Below, in pieces: positions 1 to 11,878 of a stretch of DNA of 64,000 nt. The notes under the pieces were generated by a model, which was not told where the DNA came from, made no database searches, and saw only the letters and a list, made by a program, of their open reading frames with translations. Numbering within the stretch: position 1 is the first letter of the stretch; every line of letters starts with the position of its first letter. Made by a program: the position numbers and the translations under genes. The stretch comes from Neelides folsomi (lineage: Eukaryota; Arthropoda; Collembola; Neelipleona; Neelidae), in contig JAQGBZ010000080.1 in NCBI GenBank assembly GCA_034687125.1, forward strand, positions 153,104 to 217,103. Reading direction: 5' to 3'.

Positions 1-778
1 TGTAGTATATTTACAGTTATGAAATCTGCTGAAATCATAAATAATCCTAATTTTGATGAGTGAAATTTAGATTGAAGAAACTTACTTTTTAGACCTCTCA
101 CTATCTAACTCAGAATGAAACCGAAGTTTAAAGGATGAACTTCACTTCTATGACCTCTCACTCTCTTGATGGTTAATAATTAATAAATGTGATTACAAGA
201 AGACGAAAAACGAAAATTAATTTCCGGTGCGGCTTTGCGTTCGCGTTCTCTTCAAACATTCAAAGAAAATGAATGAATAAAGGAAGCCTGATTTTTGAAT
301 TTCCGATCATGTCGATCAGAATATAGTCACACCGATTCATATAGGGGCTTATTGATATTTAAAGAATGTTTCCTATTGCTTTTGTATTGCTTTGTTCTTT
401 CCACAAAAGTTTATTTGTAACATCGATTTTACTCATTTGCCAGTAACAAATCGAATAAAATGGAGAATATGTTATATTATTTCTTTTTATTTCAATATTA
501 CATATACATATTTTATATATTTACAAATTACTCTTCTATCATTTATCTGCATAATATATTTATGTGCATTATTAATACAGTTTAATACGTCAGGTATAAA
601 GTTCGACAAAGCTTCTAGTCGTTCTAATACAACTTGCTTTAAAGTCTACAAAGAAATTGTAATTTTTATTAAACTTTAAAAATCTCCTAAAAAGAATATG
701 TAGAAAAAGCCTATTTGTTAATTATTAAATGCATAATTCATAACATCTATTATTTACAAAATCTCATATCACAATTCT
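1..778. other. AT-rich stretch without recognisable gene
   Basis: No reading frame here has protein-like composition or a plausible splice context. The open frames are runs of Ile, Tyr and Phe caused by the AT-rich sequence. It is the 3' flank of the minus-strand gene that ends at 779. Confidence 0.6.
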
Positions 779-1913
779 TTAACAATCAATCCTCCAATAT
801 CGATATCGGCCATAATTGTTGTTGTAATTGTTGTAATTTCCGAGGCTATCGCATCTTTTATTATAATTATCATAATAGCTGTCGTAATAGTAGTCATCAT
901 TTGTCCTTCTCTTTGAATAGTAGTCGTCATCATTGTTGTAATAGCTTGAGCCTCTCCAATCGTTCCAATTCCTCTTGCCGTAGCTAAAGTCTAAAATGAT
1001 CCAGAATTAAAAAACTATTTTCATGTTCATTCTAAAACAACGAGAATACAAAGCATTAAACTTAATTTTGTTAATTAGAGATTTTTACCTCCAGAATACC
1101 CTCCGCTTCCATAATAATATTGGCCAGATGATGGATACTTGTAGTAATCATTGTAATATGACCTTTGTTTTGTAGCTGGATAATAAATCTCTGAATTGTA
1201 ATTTGACCTATAACTAGGATATGACCAATCGTTGTAATGAAATCTTCCGTATCTAAAGGTCAACAAATAATAAAACTAAAAAATGTAAGTTTTGGTGGAA
1301 TGAATTGATCGTTGCAAAAGTATTTATATCTAATCAAACTAACTACTATTGTTTTAATTTATTTTTTATAAAGGCTTCAAAAGTCAGACCTATCGTAATA
1401 GCCATATCTGTAAGCATCAGATCCATAATAATGACGGGATTTCCTTATCAGAGCTGGTGGATTTTCAATATTTTTGCCTTCTACAAATAAATTCATATCA
1501 AAATTTAATGCATGGATTTTAATTACATGTTAATTTTTATAATAAAGTTAATTGATTTATAAAGGACTTGTATGATCTTCATTTGTGATTAAATCCGCAG
1601 AAGCAGGTGGTTGAAGAAGCTTCTCGGGAACTATTCGTTTTTGAGTATTCAAAAGTTGAAACCCAGTGGTTAAAAGAGGCTTGCCATCGTCTTTATATCA
1701 AATGATATAAAGATATTTGAGAATATTGGTTATTTTAATTAAATATTTTTATTGGATATTTTATTTTTAATTAGTTTGTTTGAAGATACCCGTGGGATTT
1801 GTATACTTGTAGTAATTGAACCCTTTGATTGACGCTATTGGCTGATTTTCCCCGGACGCGGTTGACCAAAAGATAAAGACCAGAAAGAAACTTAAAAAAT
1901 AACCAATTCCCAT
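779..1913 (-). CDS. Tyr/Asn-rich secreted protein, five exons
   Basis: Function not recognised. Exons on the minus strand are 1913-1790, 1690-1568, 1480-1390, 1252-1089 and 990-779 (714 nt, 237 aa, phases all agree). The start at 1913 gives a clear signal peptide (MGIGYFLSFFLVFIFW, cleavage near TASG), so the product should be secreted. After a short polar region the C-terminal two thirds are very rich in Tyr, Asn, Ser, Gly and Asp, with motifs such as SRHHYGS, YYNDYYKYP and GNYNNYNNNYG, and it ends in WRIDC. Tyr-rich secreted proteins of this kind occur in arthropod cuticle, eggshell and silk-like matrices, where Tyr can be cross-linked. That role is inference from composition. Intron ends fit GT-AG. 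Confidence 0.65.
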
Positions 1914-2174
1914 TATGCTCTTGAGAATATCCGAACGAGGTGTTAGAAAACTTATATTCAATTATTTTCAATAGCAGATTTTAATTTTAAAGAATTGACA
2001 TTAAATTACATAATCACTTAATTAGCAAACTTTAATTTTAATTGTTAATTCGCAAATCTTGTATTTAGAAATTTTATACGTTATCTTTAATATACAGTTA
2101 TACTCTTTATTAGAAATACAATACAATTTACAAATAATTAAAATTTGTCAAACTGGACTGTCCAACAGGGAAGA

Positions 2175-2370
2175 GGTTTTAAATCAAACTGAAATAAGAA
2201 AAGCCCATCACGCTAGGTTTTATCCCTACTGGAAGAAACAGCGTAGTAATTAAATTAATTTGGGAGAGAAGCGAAGCGTAGAAGGATCTAAAACTTTGTC
2301 TCCTTATTTTGAGGATAGAGAATATAGGCGACAAAGACCAACAGATCCGTATGTTTATAATATGAAGTAA
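2175..2370 (+). pseudogene. possible broken relative of the Tyr-rich gene
   Basis: One plus-strand frame reads through this stretch with only one stop (TAA at 2251-2253). It encodes charged, aromatic-rich sequence (HHARFYPYWKKQR, then after the stop SPYFEDREYRRQRPTDPY) ending at TAA 2368-2370. The sequence GTAG|AAGG near 2270 resembles the acceptor of exon 3 of the neighbouring minus-strand gene in sequence and phase. No start or signal peptide was found upstream. It could be a degraded exon or chance. Confidence 0.2.
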
Positions 2371-2373
2371 ATT

Positions 2374-3118
2374 GTACTATTCTTTAAATCAACAACTAAG
2401 TCCCTTCTCTAATTATGGTTTATGGGGGTGAACATTATATTTCAATTTTTTCCAAAATGCGCCCCTCTTTGGCCTTGAATTTTCTTTCTTTACCATGTTT
2501 ATTAATCATTAAAAGGAGCTCAAACGTAAAAAAATTACACAAGAAGAAATCAGAAGTCACAATTAAAAAATTTAAGTCTTGTCTCATCTTTCCGTCATCT
2601 TGACACCCCCTTCCTTTGAAGCTAACTTTTTCAACCCTTGTCGAATACTTGTAAATTTATTCATCTGGATGAACCCCATAAAAATTGTCATTAAGCATCA
2701 TGAATCCAGTAATTAAAGTAATGAAAATGGATATTTAATCATATAGATTAAGGTTCGTCATTTAAAAGAAAATTTCATAGTCTTCCATGTTCTTTAAAGT
2801 GTGAGACACTAAACATGAAAAATACATGCAGGTAATTATGGTTTATATTCTTCCAGGATTTTCTCAACACTTCCAGTCCAACACCCTTTCCAACACTAAC
2901 ATTGTTTAAAATTCTCATACAGATCCACAGATCCTCCTCTATATGTACACAATACACAATATACTTTAACATGTAAATGATATTAGTATTTAAAGTGAAT
3001 ATTTTTGTAAATATAGGTAATTAGTCCATAAATCGGGAGTGGGTGATTAATTAAATAATACACAGAATAGGAATTTTAAATATATAATTTCATTATATTT
3101 CCTTTGAATACATTTAGT
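2374..3118. other. intergenic, no gene seen
   Basis: AT-rich sequence between the broken reading frame and the 3' end of the dehydrogenase gene. No coding or repeat signal recognised. Confidence 0.5.
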
Positions 3119-4583
3119 TTAATTTCGTTCAGGCTCTAATGTACATTGGAAGAATTCAGCTGCAGCAGCCACAGCCTTGTTAGGAAGAAATCTGAAATGC
3201 AAAATTCACACGTTTGAAAACTCAATATATTATGAATTTAATTGTAATGTTGTTTGAAATACTCACTTGGAAGCGGCTGTCATTAATCCAAAGAATTTTG
3301 GCGTATAGACATATTCATCCTCGCGTCTCATTCCGTCCACAATGATTTTGGCAGTTGGTTCAGGTCCGAGGATTGGAATTAAAAATGGAAATCTATAATA
3401 AAAATCATTCATTTTATTTGATATCACATTGGGATAAGTGTTCGTGTTCTACATTATAATGAATCTACTTTCTAATCTACTTAATCTAATCTTTGTAGTT
3501 GTATTCATTAGACATACAATATGCGTATTTATGTATACATAAAGGTAATGTTAATTATTCGACAATTATGTATACCTCGTGCTAGCAACACTCCCAGCGT
3601 TGATTTCCGTGTCACAGAAGAATGGGTAAACAATGGTGAGTTTGATATTTGGTTTTTTGGGATGAAGACGAACTTCCTCCCTTAGTCCCTCCATGTATCC
3701 GTGAATGGCGTGTTTGGTAGCTCCGTAGGGCACGAGGTTCTTGCAAGCCAAGCAGGCCGCACCGGAAGCTACCGACACAACATGACCCCGCCCAACGTTG
3801 AACATATGTGGAAGAAACTCCTTGAGAACCCAAAAGTTGGACATGACGTTCACTCGGAATAAAGTTTCGATCCTCTCATGAGATGTTTCGATGAAGGGTT
3901 GAATGTTGGTGATTCCTATGAAAAACAATTAATTTTAAACTACCGCAGCGAGAAATTGTGATTAATTAATTTGTGTGCGGAAAAGGTTAAAACAATTAGC
4001 TAATTGTTTATACAATTAGCTAATTGTTTATACAATTAATAATTATGGTTAATCATACCTGCATTGTTGATGACAATGCTAACTTCCCCAACCTCCTTTT
4101 TTACCTGAAATAATTCATGGCAATTGAATTAACCATTAAAATTTTTATCAAAAAAACTCAAATGCTCAAAATTTTTAATACTTTATCAGCGGCCGCCGAA
4201 ACTTTTTCTCTGTCACCGACATCGACAGTGTAACCATACGCTGCCACTCCTCTTTGTCTAAGAGTCTGAACTGTTTCATTGTTCAATTTCTCGTTAATGT
4301 CCCAACAAACAATTCTGGATCCAGTTTCTGCTAGATGAAATACAATTTCTCGACCAATTCCTCTTCCGGCTCCAGTCACCTAAAACGTTCAATAAAAGAA
4401 ACAATTAATAATTTTTAAATAATTGAACTAATTGTAACTTACTAAAATTGTTTCTCCTTTAAGAGATTTGAGCTTAGGTGGAAATATCAATCTAAGGATT
4501 GCCTCAAGAATTGCATAACCAGTCACTACTTGAAGCCATGTAAATTCTAGCAGTAATGCCAATAGTTCAGATGCACCCGCCAT
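3119..4583 (-). CDS. short-chain dehydrogenase/reductase, SDR16C-like (retinol/17-beta-HSD type)
   Basis: Membrane-associated NAD(P)-dependent oxidoreductase related to epidermal retinol dehydrogenase 2 and HSD17B11/13. Exons 4583-4443, 4379-4182, 4104-4059, 3915-3576, 3392-3267 and 3191-3119 give 307 aa, normal for the family. A hydrophobic N-terminus (about residues 5-35) should anchor it to ER or lipid droplets. The cofactor motif TGAGRGIG lies at 49-56, NNAG at 126-129, the catalytic Ser near 179 (VASGAA), and Tyr192/Lys196 in YGATK, with the conserved Asn151. All active-site residues are present. The substrate cannot be read from sequence; retinoid or steroid is a family-based guess. It has a TATA-like box just upstream. 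Confidence 0.88.
3992..4037. repeat. 20-bp tandem repeat in an SDR intron
   Basis: A 20-bp unit (ACAATTAGCTAATTGTTTAT) is repeated about 2.3 times within the intron between exons 3 and 4. The unit itself contains the palindrome AATTAGCTAATT. Confidence 0.75.
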
Positions 4584-4624
4584 TCAAAAATAATATCGGA
4601 TCAGAAAAATATAAAAATACTGCA

Positions 4625-4632
4625 CTTATATA
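4625..4632 (-). promoter_or_regulatory. TATA-like box of the SDR gene
   Basis: On the minus strand TATATAAG lies about 42-50 bp upstream of the ATG at 4583. This spacing would put transcription start around 4600 and leave a very short 5' UTR. Assigned from position only. Confidence 0.4.
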
Positions 4633-6312
4633 TTAAAAAAATTAAAAAATGTTTATGTAAGGTAAAAAGTATTAAGTTTTTAATTTGGAGAATAAACAAG
4701 AGGTCTCATCGAGCGTATTTCAATTAGCTCACTGTTATGTTCAACTTTGAAGTTGAAGAAAGAAACCCGAGTGTAATTTTCTGTTTTATTTCCCACGAAT
4801 GAAGTAACTGATTTGAATAATTGTATATCATTCTATTTATTACTTTATTACTGATGAGAGCATGAACTAATTTCTAACCTGCATGAAGTTACATTAACAT
4901 TAACAATAAGTTAACTCACATGAAAAAATATATGACATTTTAAGATTATTAGAAATTTTATTAATTTAAAAGGGAGAAGTTTTAAAAAATTTTAATTTTT
5001 TCTTATGTTATATGTAACTTAATATTAATAATGTTTTTATTTTAATAATTTATATGAAGTTTGATATCATTTTCGAAAACAAATTGGTTGAATAATGAAA
5101 TGAATCATTTATATAAGCAATTACAATAATACTACACACGTCAGACGATACACCTGTACTGTACTCTATAGCCTGCATTCCTTATAAAATGTGATTTTCT
5201 AACCTACCTGATTCTTTCATTTATTTTCATGAATTTCTCATGAGATTCAAAGGTTCATAGTTCCTAAGATGAAGTATAATTCAGTGATTTAAGATACAAT
5301 TTTTGCCTCCATATGATAATGTAGGCTCAAACTGAAAGTTACCTAATGCCACAAGACGACAACAAATTCATAAGATAAACTTATTCTCCCACAGTCAACT
5401 GAATGAACTTCTTGAGTGATGCAAACAAGAAACGCTTCCTATTACATTCACATATCTCAAACCCATCATCTATGATATACCATACCTAATAACAATGAAC
5501 ATAAAGAACATTTACTTTTATGTACCATAAGTAGACTGATGTGAATTACCTTTACTACATGCATTGACGATTGACGCACAGACATCAGAAATCTACAACT
5601 AAAATACTACTTGAATAGGTAAATAGTTAATGCAGTTAATTCTGATTACCAACATTTTAATTGCATACCTTAATGCGGTTTCACTTATAATTTCAATAGG
5701 TAATGTTAATCAGAAAATCTTAAGGAACCTATCGAATAATACGTACCTTAATATAAAATATTTGAAAAAAAATACAATAATTCTTTATTGACCAAACAGC
5801 TTTAAAATATAAATAAAAATATTTAGGTATTTAATAATACAATAAATATAGAGATGAAGTATCATGAGCTCATTATTTCCTTTAACATGAACTTGACTGG
5901 CCAAGCTTTGCTTGCATGAGATGTGTGTAGGTAATTGTACTACATACAACATAGAGATATATAAGAAAGCGACAGTACTATAGTTCGTTCTTATAATTAC
6001 CTAAACAAGATTCAAGGATATGTGATCTACCAGATCTGGACGTGAATGTCATAGTCATGACCAAAAGAGTAAATAATGATTCTTCAAGCGAGGTATAAAA
6101 TTGATTGCTCATTTTCTCTCATTTGCTTCCTCCTTCAAATCAATAAAGTCGGAACTTGAGACGATCGATTGATTATTTAATGAATTAACGTTGGAAAATC
6201 AAAAAGGTTGATTTCCAGTTCATCTGTACTTGTTTACAAGTTAGTTAAGCACCATTTAACTATTTATTGTGTTAATGTTAATTGTGTCCACAAATTTTGT
6301 GTAAAATTAAAA
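4633..6312. other. intergenic AT-rich region
   Basis: About 1.7 kb between the divergent SDR and RlpA-like genes. No coding exon, tRNA or repeat recognised. It must hold the promoter of the RlpA-like gene, but no clear TATA box was picked out. Confidence 0.5.
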
Positions 6313-6982
6313 ATGCAAAAGCTGACCATTTTATCTTTTACTGCCATAATAAGCTTATCGTCATTTTTTTTTATTATCGAAGGAAGCTTAAGTAAGATTT
6401 AATATAAAAAGCAATTAATAAAAATATTAAAAATATTACATTAAAATTTTGATTCTAAAATAATAGAAGGAGGAAGCGGACATTGCACTTATTATGGTGG
6501 TTATCTGAGCGGAGGAGATTTGAAGCCAAATGGAGTAAAAACATCTAATGGAGAAACATTTAGCCGATGGTAATTAAAGTAATGATTACAATATGCAATA
6601 TATTAAATTCCGCAATAAAGAATTTAATTTTGTTTACATTACATTAACAATAGGGCATTAACTGCTTCTCACCGAACCCTCCCATTTGATACTCTTGTAA
6701 ATGTAACGAATGAATTGAATGGTCGAAGTGTCGAAGTTAGAATCAACGACAGGTAAGTTGAGTAAAGATCAAGAAACTAGGAAATTCAATTACTCTTTTA
6801 ATTAAAAAATAAATTAACTGTATAATTCTATTGTTTTATTTTATAGAGGCCCTGGCACATTAGATCTTGCAATTGTGCTTCAAATGAGTAAAAGAGCTTT
6901 CAATACTTTGGTGCCTCATCAAGAAAGTATTCGGATACCTTGTTCCTTTACAATAGTCGATTATAGAAACGATTACGATTAG
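6313..6982 (+). CDS. secreted RlpA-like double-psi beta-barrel protein
   Basis: Exons 6313-6391, 6467-6569, 6654-6752 and 6847-6982 give 138 aa. Residues 1 to about 24 are a signal peptide. The mature protein is one RlpA-like (DPBB) domain: [13 protein letters not shown] at 31-43, the TSNGE motif at 52-56, [15 protein letters not shown] at 62-76, [17 protein letters not shown] at 80-96, then [14 protein letters not shown], matching the RlpA/expansin-like order. The conserved His67 and Asp93 of the RlpA active-site region are present. Bacterial RlpA cleaves peptidoglycan glycan strands lacking stem peptides; related barwin/expansin folds loosen plant or fungal walls. A secreted wall-acting enzyme, in defence or digestion, is inference. 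Three GT-AG introns and a eukaryotic signal peptide argue against bacterial contamination. Confidence 0.85.
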
Positions 6983-7373
6983 AAATAAATTAAAGGTCAT
7001 GTATTGTAAAACGCATTTGAAGTTTTTTTTCAATAATCTGCATACTTGCTTTAATTTTCAGAATTAGCAGTGTTTGTAATTAATTATGAGTAGGTAGTCC
7101 AAAATCTCACCAACACATATCTTAGACTGGTAAAAACTTTGTATGTATGAAGCATGGTTAAAAAACACGTTCAATATAATAGAAAATTAAATATTTAATT
7201 TATTAGACATTTAGATAAACATTACTTGTATGATAAATATATACACATGCTGTAACATTCAATTTAACGAGGAGATTAGTTTAACTCGTTTTCATATAAA
7301 TGATTTCAGTATAAATGTTTTAATATAAATCATGGAATAAGATTATGAAAAACGTTACAATAGTCTCAACCAA
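6983..7373. other. convergent intergenic spacer
   Basis: AT-rich 3' flanks of the RlpA-like gene (+) and BUD13 (-). No feature recognised beyond this. Confidence 0.5.
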
Positions 7374-9296
7374 CTAAAGATCTTCTGAACTCCACTTATA
7401 AGCTTCGTCCATGAATGCCTTTTTAGCATTGATTCTTCCAAACCATTCTTTCTCGTAGCCATTTGAACGGTCGACTCCGTCCCATCGTGCTCCTGGTCGG
7501 ATATTAAATCTATTAGGAGCTGGTGGTGGACCCATATACATTGGCTTTCCTATAAATGAAATAAGAAAATTAAGTAATTATGAATAATTGTCAGTAAATG
7601 AAAATCAATTCATGTTTTAATGACTTACTGCTTCCACCGCCCAAAGCGCCAGGCTTCTCGGGCTTTTTTGAAAGGAATTTTAACATTGGATCCCCATCTC
7701 TTTCTTGATTTTTAAGATAATCGTCCAAATCTTTATCATCACTGTAACGTGCAAGAGGTTTCGACATTTCGTGGACTACAGAGCTCACTTTTTCAGCCAT
7801 GTCCTCAACTTGTTTGAGACTGAAACAAACATGGGTAAAAATTACGAATAAGTTTAAATAAATGTATATTCAGTAATGAGTTTTTATCATTATTCGTGTT
7901 AATAACTTACCCTCTTCCCCATTTATCGTATTGAGCTTTCCATTCAGCAGCTTTTTTCGCTTTCGCTGCATTTTCTTCTGCTTCTTTAGCATAATCTTTC
8001 AATTTTCCAGTTTCTTTATCTCGAACTTTAGTTTTAGCATTTTTTCCTAATATCTCGTCGTCCATCTAAATAAATAAAATTTTATTAATTCTAAGTTTTA
8101 ATACGAAATAGTCAAGATCAGTATTTTTCAAGATATAAGCACATCGTGCAAAAGAAGTATCATTATTAACATCACTAAATCTTTCAGATTAATGTAAAAA
8201 CTTACATTTGCGAACATTTCGTCTTCTTTCGCTCTAAGGTCTGTAAGCTCAGACTTCAGAGCTGACGCTCGTTGCAAACCAGCCTTTTTCCCATCAAGAG
8301 TTTTTGACATTCTCCCTCCGGAATTGGACTCATTATCATTTTCTTCAAGGATGCAAGGTTCTTCAATTCTCCTTCGATTATTATCAGGATATTGCTGTTG
8401 TCTTCTTGGAGGGGAATCATCTTGATTCCATCTACTCCTGGAACTGGAAGCTGTTGATCTATTACTCTCATGTCTGCTTCCTCGAGGAGGGGATGGAGAA
8501 TCTCTTCTTCTTGGATGACTACTCGATTCTCTTCGTGGAGGAGAATGGTCATTTCTTCTAGGTGAATTATTTCTTCTCCTAGGAGGAAACAAATCTCTGT
8601 TGTTTCTTCTTGGTGGAGACAAGTCTCTAACTGTCCTCCTTGGTGGTGAGAGATCATCATCAATTTTTCTTCTTCTTGGAGGTGAGAGATCATCATCTGA
8701 ATCTTTCCTATTCCTTCGGGGAGGAGAAGCATTGGGTCTTTTCCTCGGTGGAGATAAATCTTCATCAGAATCATGTCTAGAAGCATTTGTTGATTTCTTT
8801 ACAATTCTTGGAGGTGAATCTTCTCCTGAATCGTGTCGTCTAGAGTTTCTCGGAGGTGAATTGTCCTCGTCTGAATCGTGTCTTCTCGTAGGTCTTGACT
8901 CGTCATCATCAGAGGAATCGTGAGGACGTCTTTCCTTACTGGAAGAGACTTCAGACATTTGCTTCCACTTGTTGTTCCCCTTGTCAAAAAGTTCTCGAGC
9001 TTTAACATCTTCAGGTCGATCGTCGTGAACAGCAGCGATTTGGGGAAGTTCTTCAACATCCTGGTCGTCGTCGTCTGATACATTCACTCGAAATGACGAA
9101 AAATTGTCTTCGTCAACTATCCGTAATCTATAAAAATACAATTTAGATAAGATTGACAAGATGTAAACTTTGAATTAACTTTGTGTCTTGTTTACTATAT
9201 ATTTTTATTCTATACTTACCCGCTTCCTTTATACTTTGGACGAGGTTTGTCCTTTTTCTTCTTCCGGATTTTTGGTAATTTCACCAATGAACTCAT
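7374..9296 (-). CDS. BUD13 homolog, RES complex splicing factor
   Basis: Exons 9296-9220, 9127-8206, 8065-7911, 7819-7629 and 7549-7374 give 506 aa. BUD13 is a subunit of the RES (retention and splicing) complex of the activated spliceosome, acting in the nucleus. The N-terminus has a basic stretch (KIRKKKKDKPRPKYKG) followed by the conserved LRIVDEDN. A long low-complexity middle is built from SPPRR and RHDS(D/E)ED repeats. The conserved C-terminal part includes SGGRMSKTLDGKKAGLQ, the coiled-coil region from DDEILGKNAKTKVRDKETG, and the signature PAPNRFNIRPGARWDGVDRS-NGYE near the end. Length and order fit animal BUD13. It is head-to-head with the mRPS15 gene across 274 bp. Confidence 0.95.
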
Positions 9297-9570
9297 ATTG
9301 AAGTTTAAATTATGTATAAAGTTTTTAATTTACTGAACGTTAAATAAAATTAAATAATAAAGTTTGATTGGAATAATTGGAAATAATGGGAATCTTTCAA
9401 GAACGCAGAGAGAGCTCAAAAGGATTTCAAATACTTCCTGATTTTATCCATGAAGTCGTTTCAATGGATACAAGAGCCAAGAGCTGAGCTGAGCAACTTT
9501 AATTTTTGCTCCAATTCTTAATAGTCTTTTCAGATAAAATTTAAATTATATATTGAGTGTAAATTTTAAT
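9297..9570. promoter_or_regulatory. divergent promoter region, BUD13 / mRPS15
   Basis: Only 274 bp separate the two start codons, so both 5' UTRs and core promoters must fit here. No TATA box was evident, consistent with housekeeping genes. Assigned from gene arrangement. Confidence 0.5.
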
Positions 9571-11878
9571 ATGGCATTAAGAATTTCCTTATTCAAAGAT
9601 ATTAAATTGCTAGCCAAACCTTCGAGTTATCTATGTGTTCGAACAATAAGTCAAACAAATATACTTCAACGTAGAATCCCTTACGGACAGGATTATCCGA
9701 ATGTTCCGAAGATTTCACACGAGTTTAATAACATCATTAAATGGCAGCGCCCTGATTATCTTGACCCTTGGGAACCTGAGAGGTCAGGCGACATTGAAGG
9801 GTTACCAAAAATCGACCCAAATTGGCTTCAACTCGAATACCGACCATTTGCAGACAAGATCAACGCGTAAGTTTGATAAATTCTTTCAATTTTCCAATTA
9901 TGCGGAAGATTATAATTAATTATATTTTATTAATGTTTTTTAACAGACTTCCAGAAGACCAAAGGAAGTTATTTACTGTAGGATTTGCTAAGCGAAGTGC
10001 AGCAATCGATCTTCTTATCGAGGACACTGCGAGCAAAGTGCGTCGCCACAAATGGGATAATGAATCTCTTGATTATAGAAGTAATAAAATCTCATTGAAA
10101 ATATAAATATAAAAATATTTTCCATTATTGGAATATATGGAACTGGAATACCAGTAAGGGCCTATTTCAAATTTCGATGTATTTTTATGGTTTCTAGAGA
10201 TATTTTAAAATTGACTAATTTAAAATATATAGTGGATATTAAGCCAAATAATGTGACACGATAAAAAATTGCCTTGAATAATAGAAGATTCTTGAAATTT
10301 GAAAATATCTTACATTCTCTGCTAGTTCTCATAATTTCACTTTTTAGATAGTTGAATATGTTGAGTAACAATACTGGAGTTATTAAATGTAGCGTAAAGT
10401 CTATCAAACCGAATGTATAAATATGACATATTTTCTTGCTAATTATTCTGGAAATTTTTTCGGTCGGCGTCTTACTGGTCTCTTATAATATAATATAATT
10501 ATAATTATATACACCATTCGGCAATTAATCCCACCACTAGAGATAACGAACTCAAATGAAATTTGGCAGTTAATTTCTGAGGTCAAATTTTGTTAAACTT
10601 TTAAAAATTCTTTTAAATGACCCTGTTTGAAGTTGAAAAACCTGTTAAATCCCAAAATTTTTTTGGGAAATTGAACTGGGATTTTTACTTAGGAATAATT
10701 ATAACGTAAATCACATACCCAAGGCTGTATAAAGACAATGGATAAATTGTTCAGTTTTGATATAACTGGATGAAACTTGATAAAATAGTATTTTATCCAA
10801 GCTGGATAAAACATTTTTTAATTTCAACAAAAAACAGATGAATTTCACCTACCCAATTTCATTGTTCATTATTCAGTTTATTTTCCAATATATCATATCT
10901 CATCCTCGATCAGACTCCTTATCTTTACATATTTATTTGGCTTAATATACATTATATCATTTATAATAAATCAATTACAAAATTACAAAATATCTCTAGA
11001 AACGATAAAAAATAAATAAAAATTTGAAATAGGCCCTTACTGATATTCCAGTCCCATATGTAAAAAAAATAGTGGTAATAGATTGTTGGTTATACTTTGG
11101 CCTCATTTTATAATCAATTGAGGTAAAAATCGCAACGATAATAATATATTTTTATTTCTTTAGTTGCAAGACATACAATCAGAATACGAAGCTTTGCTGA
11201 CATCCTAAGTAAAGTCACCAACGACAAAGATTTGCACAGATATGGCTTCATGAAGCTACAATGTCATAGTTTTATTGGACGAAGAGCGAGATATTTGAGA
11301 GAGCTCCGCAAAGAGGATTACAAAAGATTTGAATGGATTATCGAAGTTCTCGGACTCATTTACAGGAGCCCCCCGCCGTAAATATTTAACACAATTACAA
11401 AATTATTATATACCATTTGACAATGAAATCATTTCAACTTATTAATTCTTGATTTGATATTTTCAGGCTTTTAAAGCACGAGCGCAAGAAGGCATTAGTC
11501 CAACTTACAAACATCTATTGTCAAGCAATCAAGAGAAAGAAGCTGAACGAATACAAACAAGTGCTTGAAGCCCAAAAGATTCCTTTCCTTGAAGAGAAAC
11601 TTGCAACACTCGAAGTCATTAAACAAGACGAAGCGTCTATGAATCTTCAATGTTCTGTCCAAGAAGAGATTGACAATACAAAGAAAAGGCTAGAGAAGCT
11701 GAAGAGTGAAGAGATGTTGGAGTTGAAGCCTTTGGAAGAAGAAGAAGTGAGTCTTATCCCTTACTACCAAATGGAGATCACCCGACCTTGGCATCCAACT
11801 GACAATTATTATATGCCCAAGAAACTTTATGGATTAGGAAAATGGAAGCCATTTATTCCAGCTAGAAGATGGATTTAA
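9571..11878 (+). CDS. mitochondrial ribosomal protein S15 (uS15m)
   Basis: Exons 9571-9866, 9947-10080, 11164-11377 and 11467-11878 give 351 aa. It is a small-subunit protein of the mitochondrial ribosome. The basic, hydroxylated N-terminus lacking acidic residues (MALRISLFKDIKLLAKPSS) fits a targeting peptide. The uS15 core is in exon 3: the HSFIGRRARYLRELRKEDYKR segment followed by FEWIIEVLGLIY matches the RNA-binding helices of S15. The C-terminal extension is long, coiled-coil-like (exon 4) and ends in an aromatic tail (PWHPTDNYYMPKKLYGLGKW), as in animal homologs. Intron 2 is unusually long for the locus (1083 bp) because it holds an inverted-repeat element. Confidence 0.92.
10135..11059. 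mobile_element. non-autonomous TIR element (MITE-like) in intron 2 of mRPS15
   Basis: The first and last ~80 bp are imperfect inverted repeats of each other: about 10135-10213 against 10980-11059. Both arms share GGCCTATTTCAAATTT and TTTCTAGAGATATTTT in the same order, with scattered substitutions. The termini read ATATGGRACTGGAATAYCAG, and TA dinucleotides sit next to either outer end, so a TA target duplication is possible but not certain. The interior is AT-rich and contains no transposase frame. The element fills most of the intron and leaves the splice sites intact. Confidence 0.8.

Noticed and set aside
8304-8923. Plus-strand frames rich in LGG/SSS opposite BUD13
   Set aside because: They are antisense images of the SPPRR and DSDED repeats of BUD13 and have no independent support.
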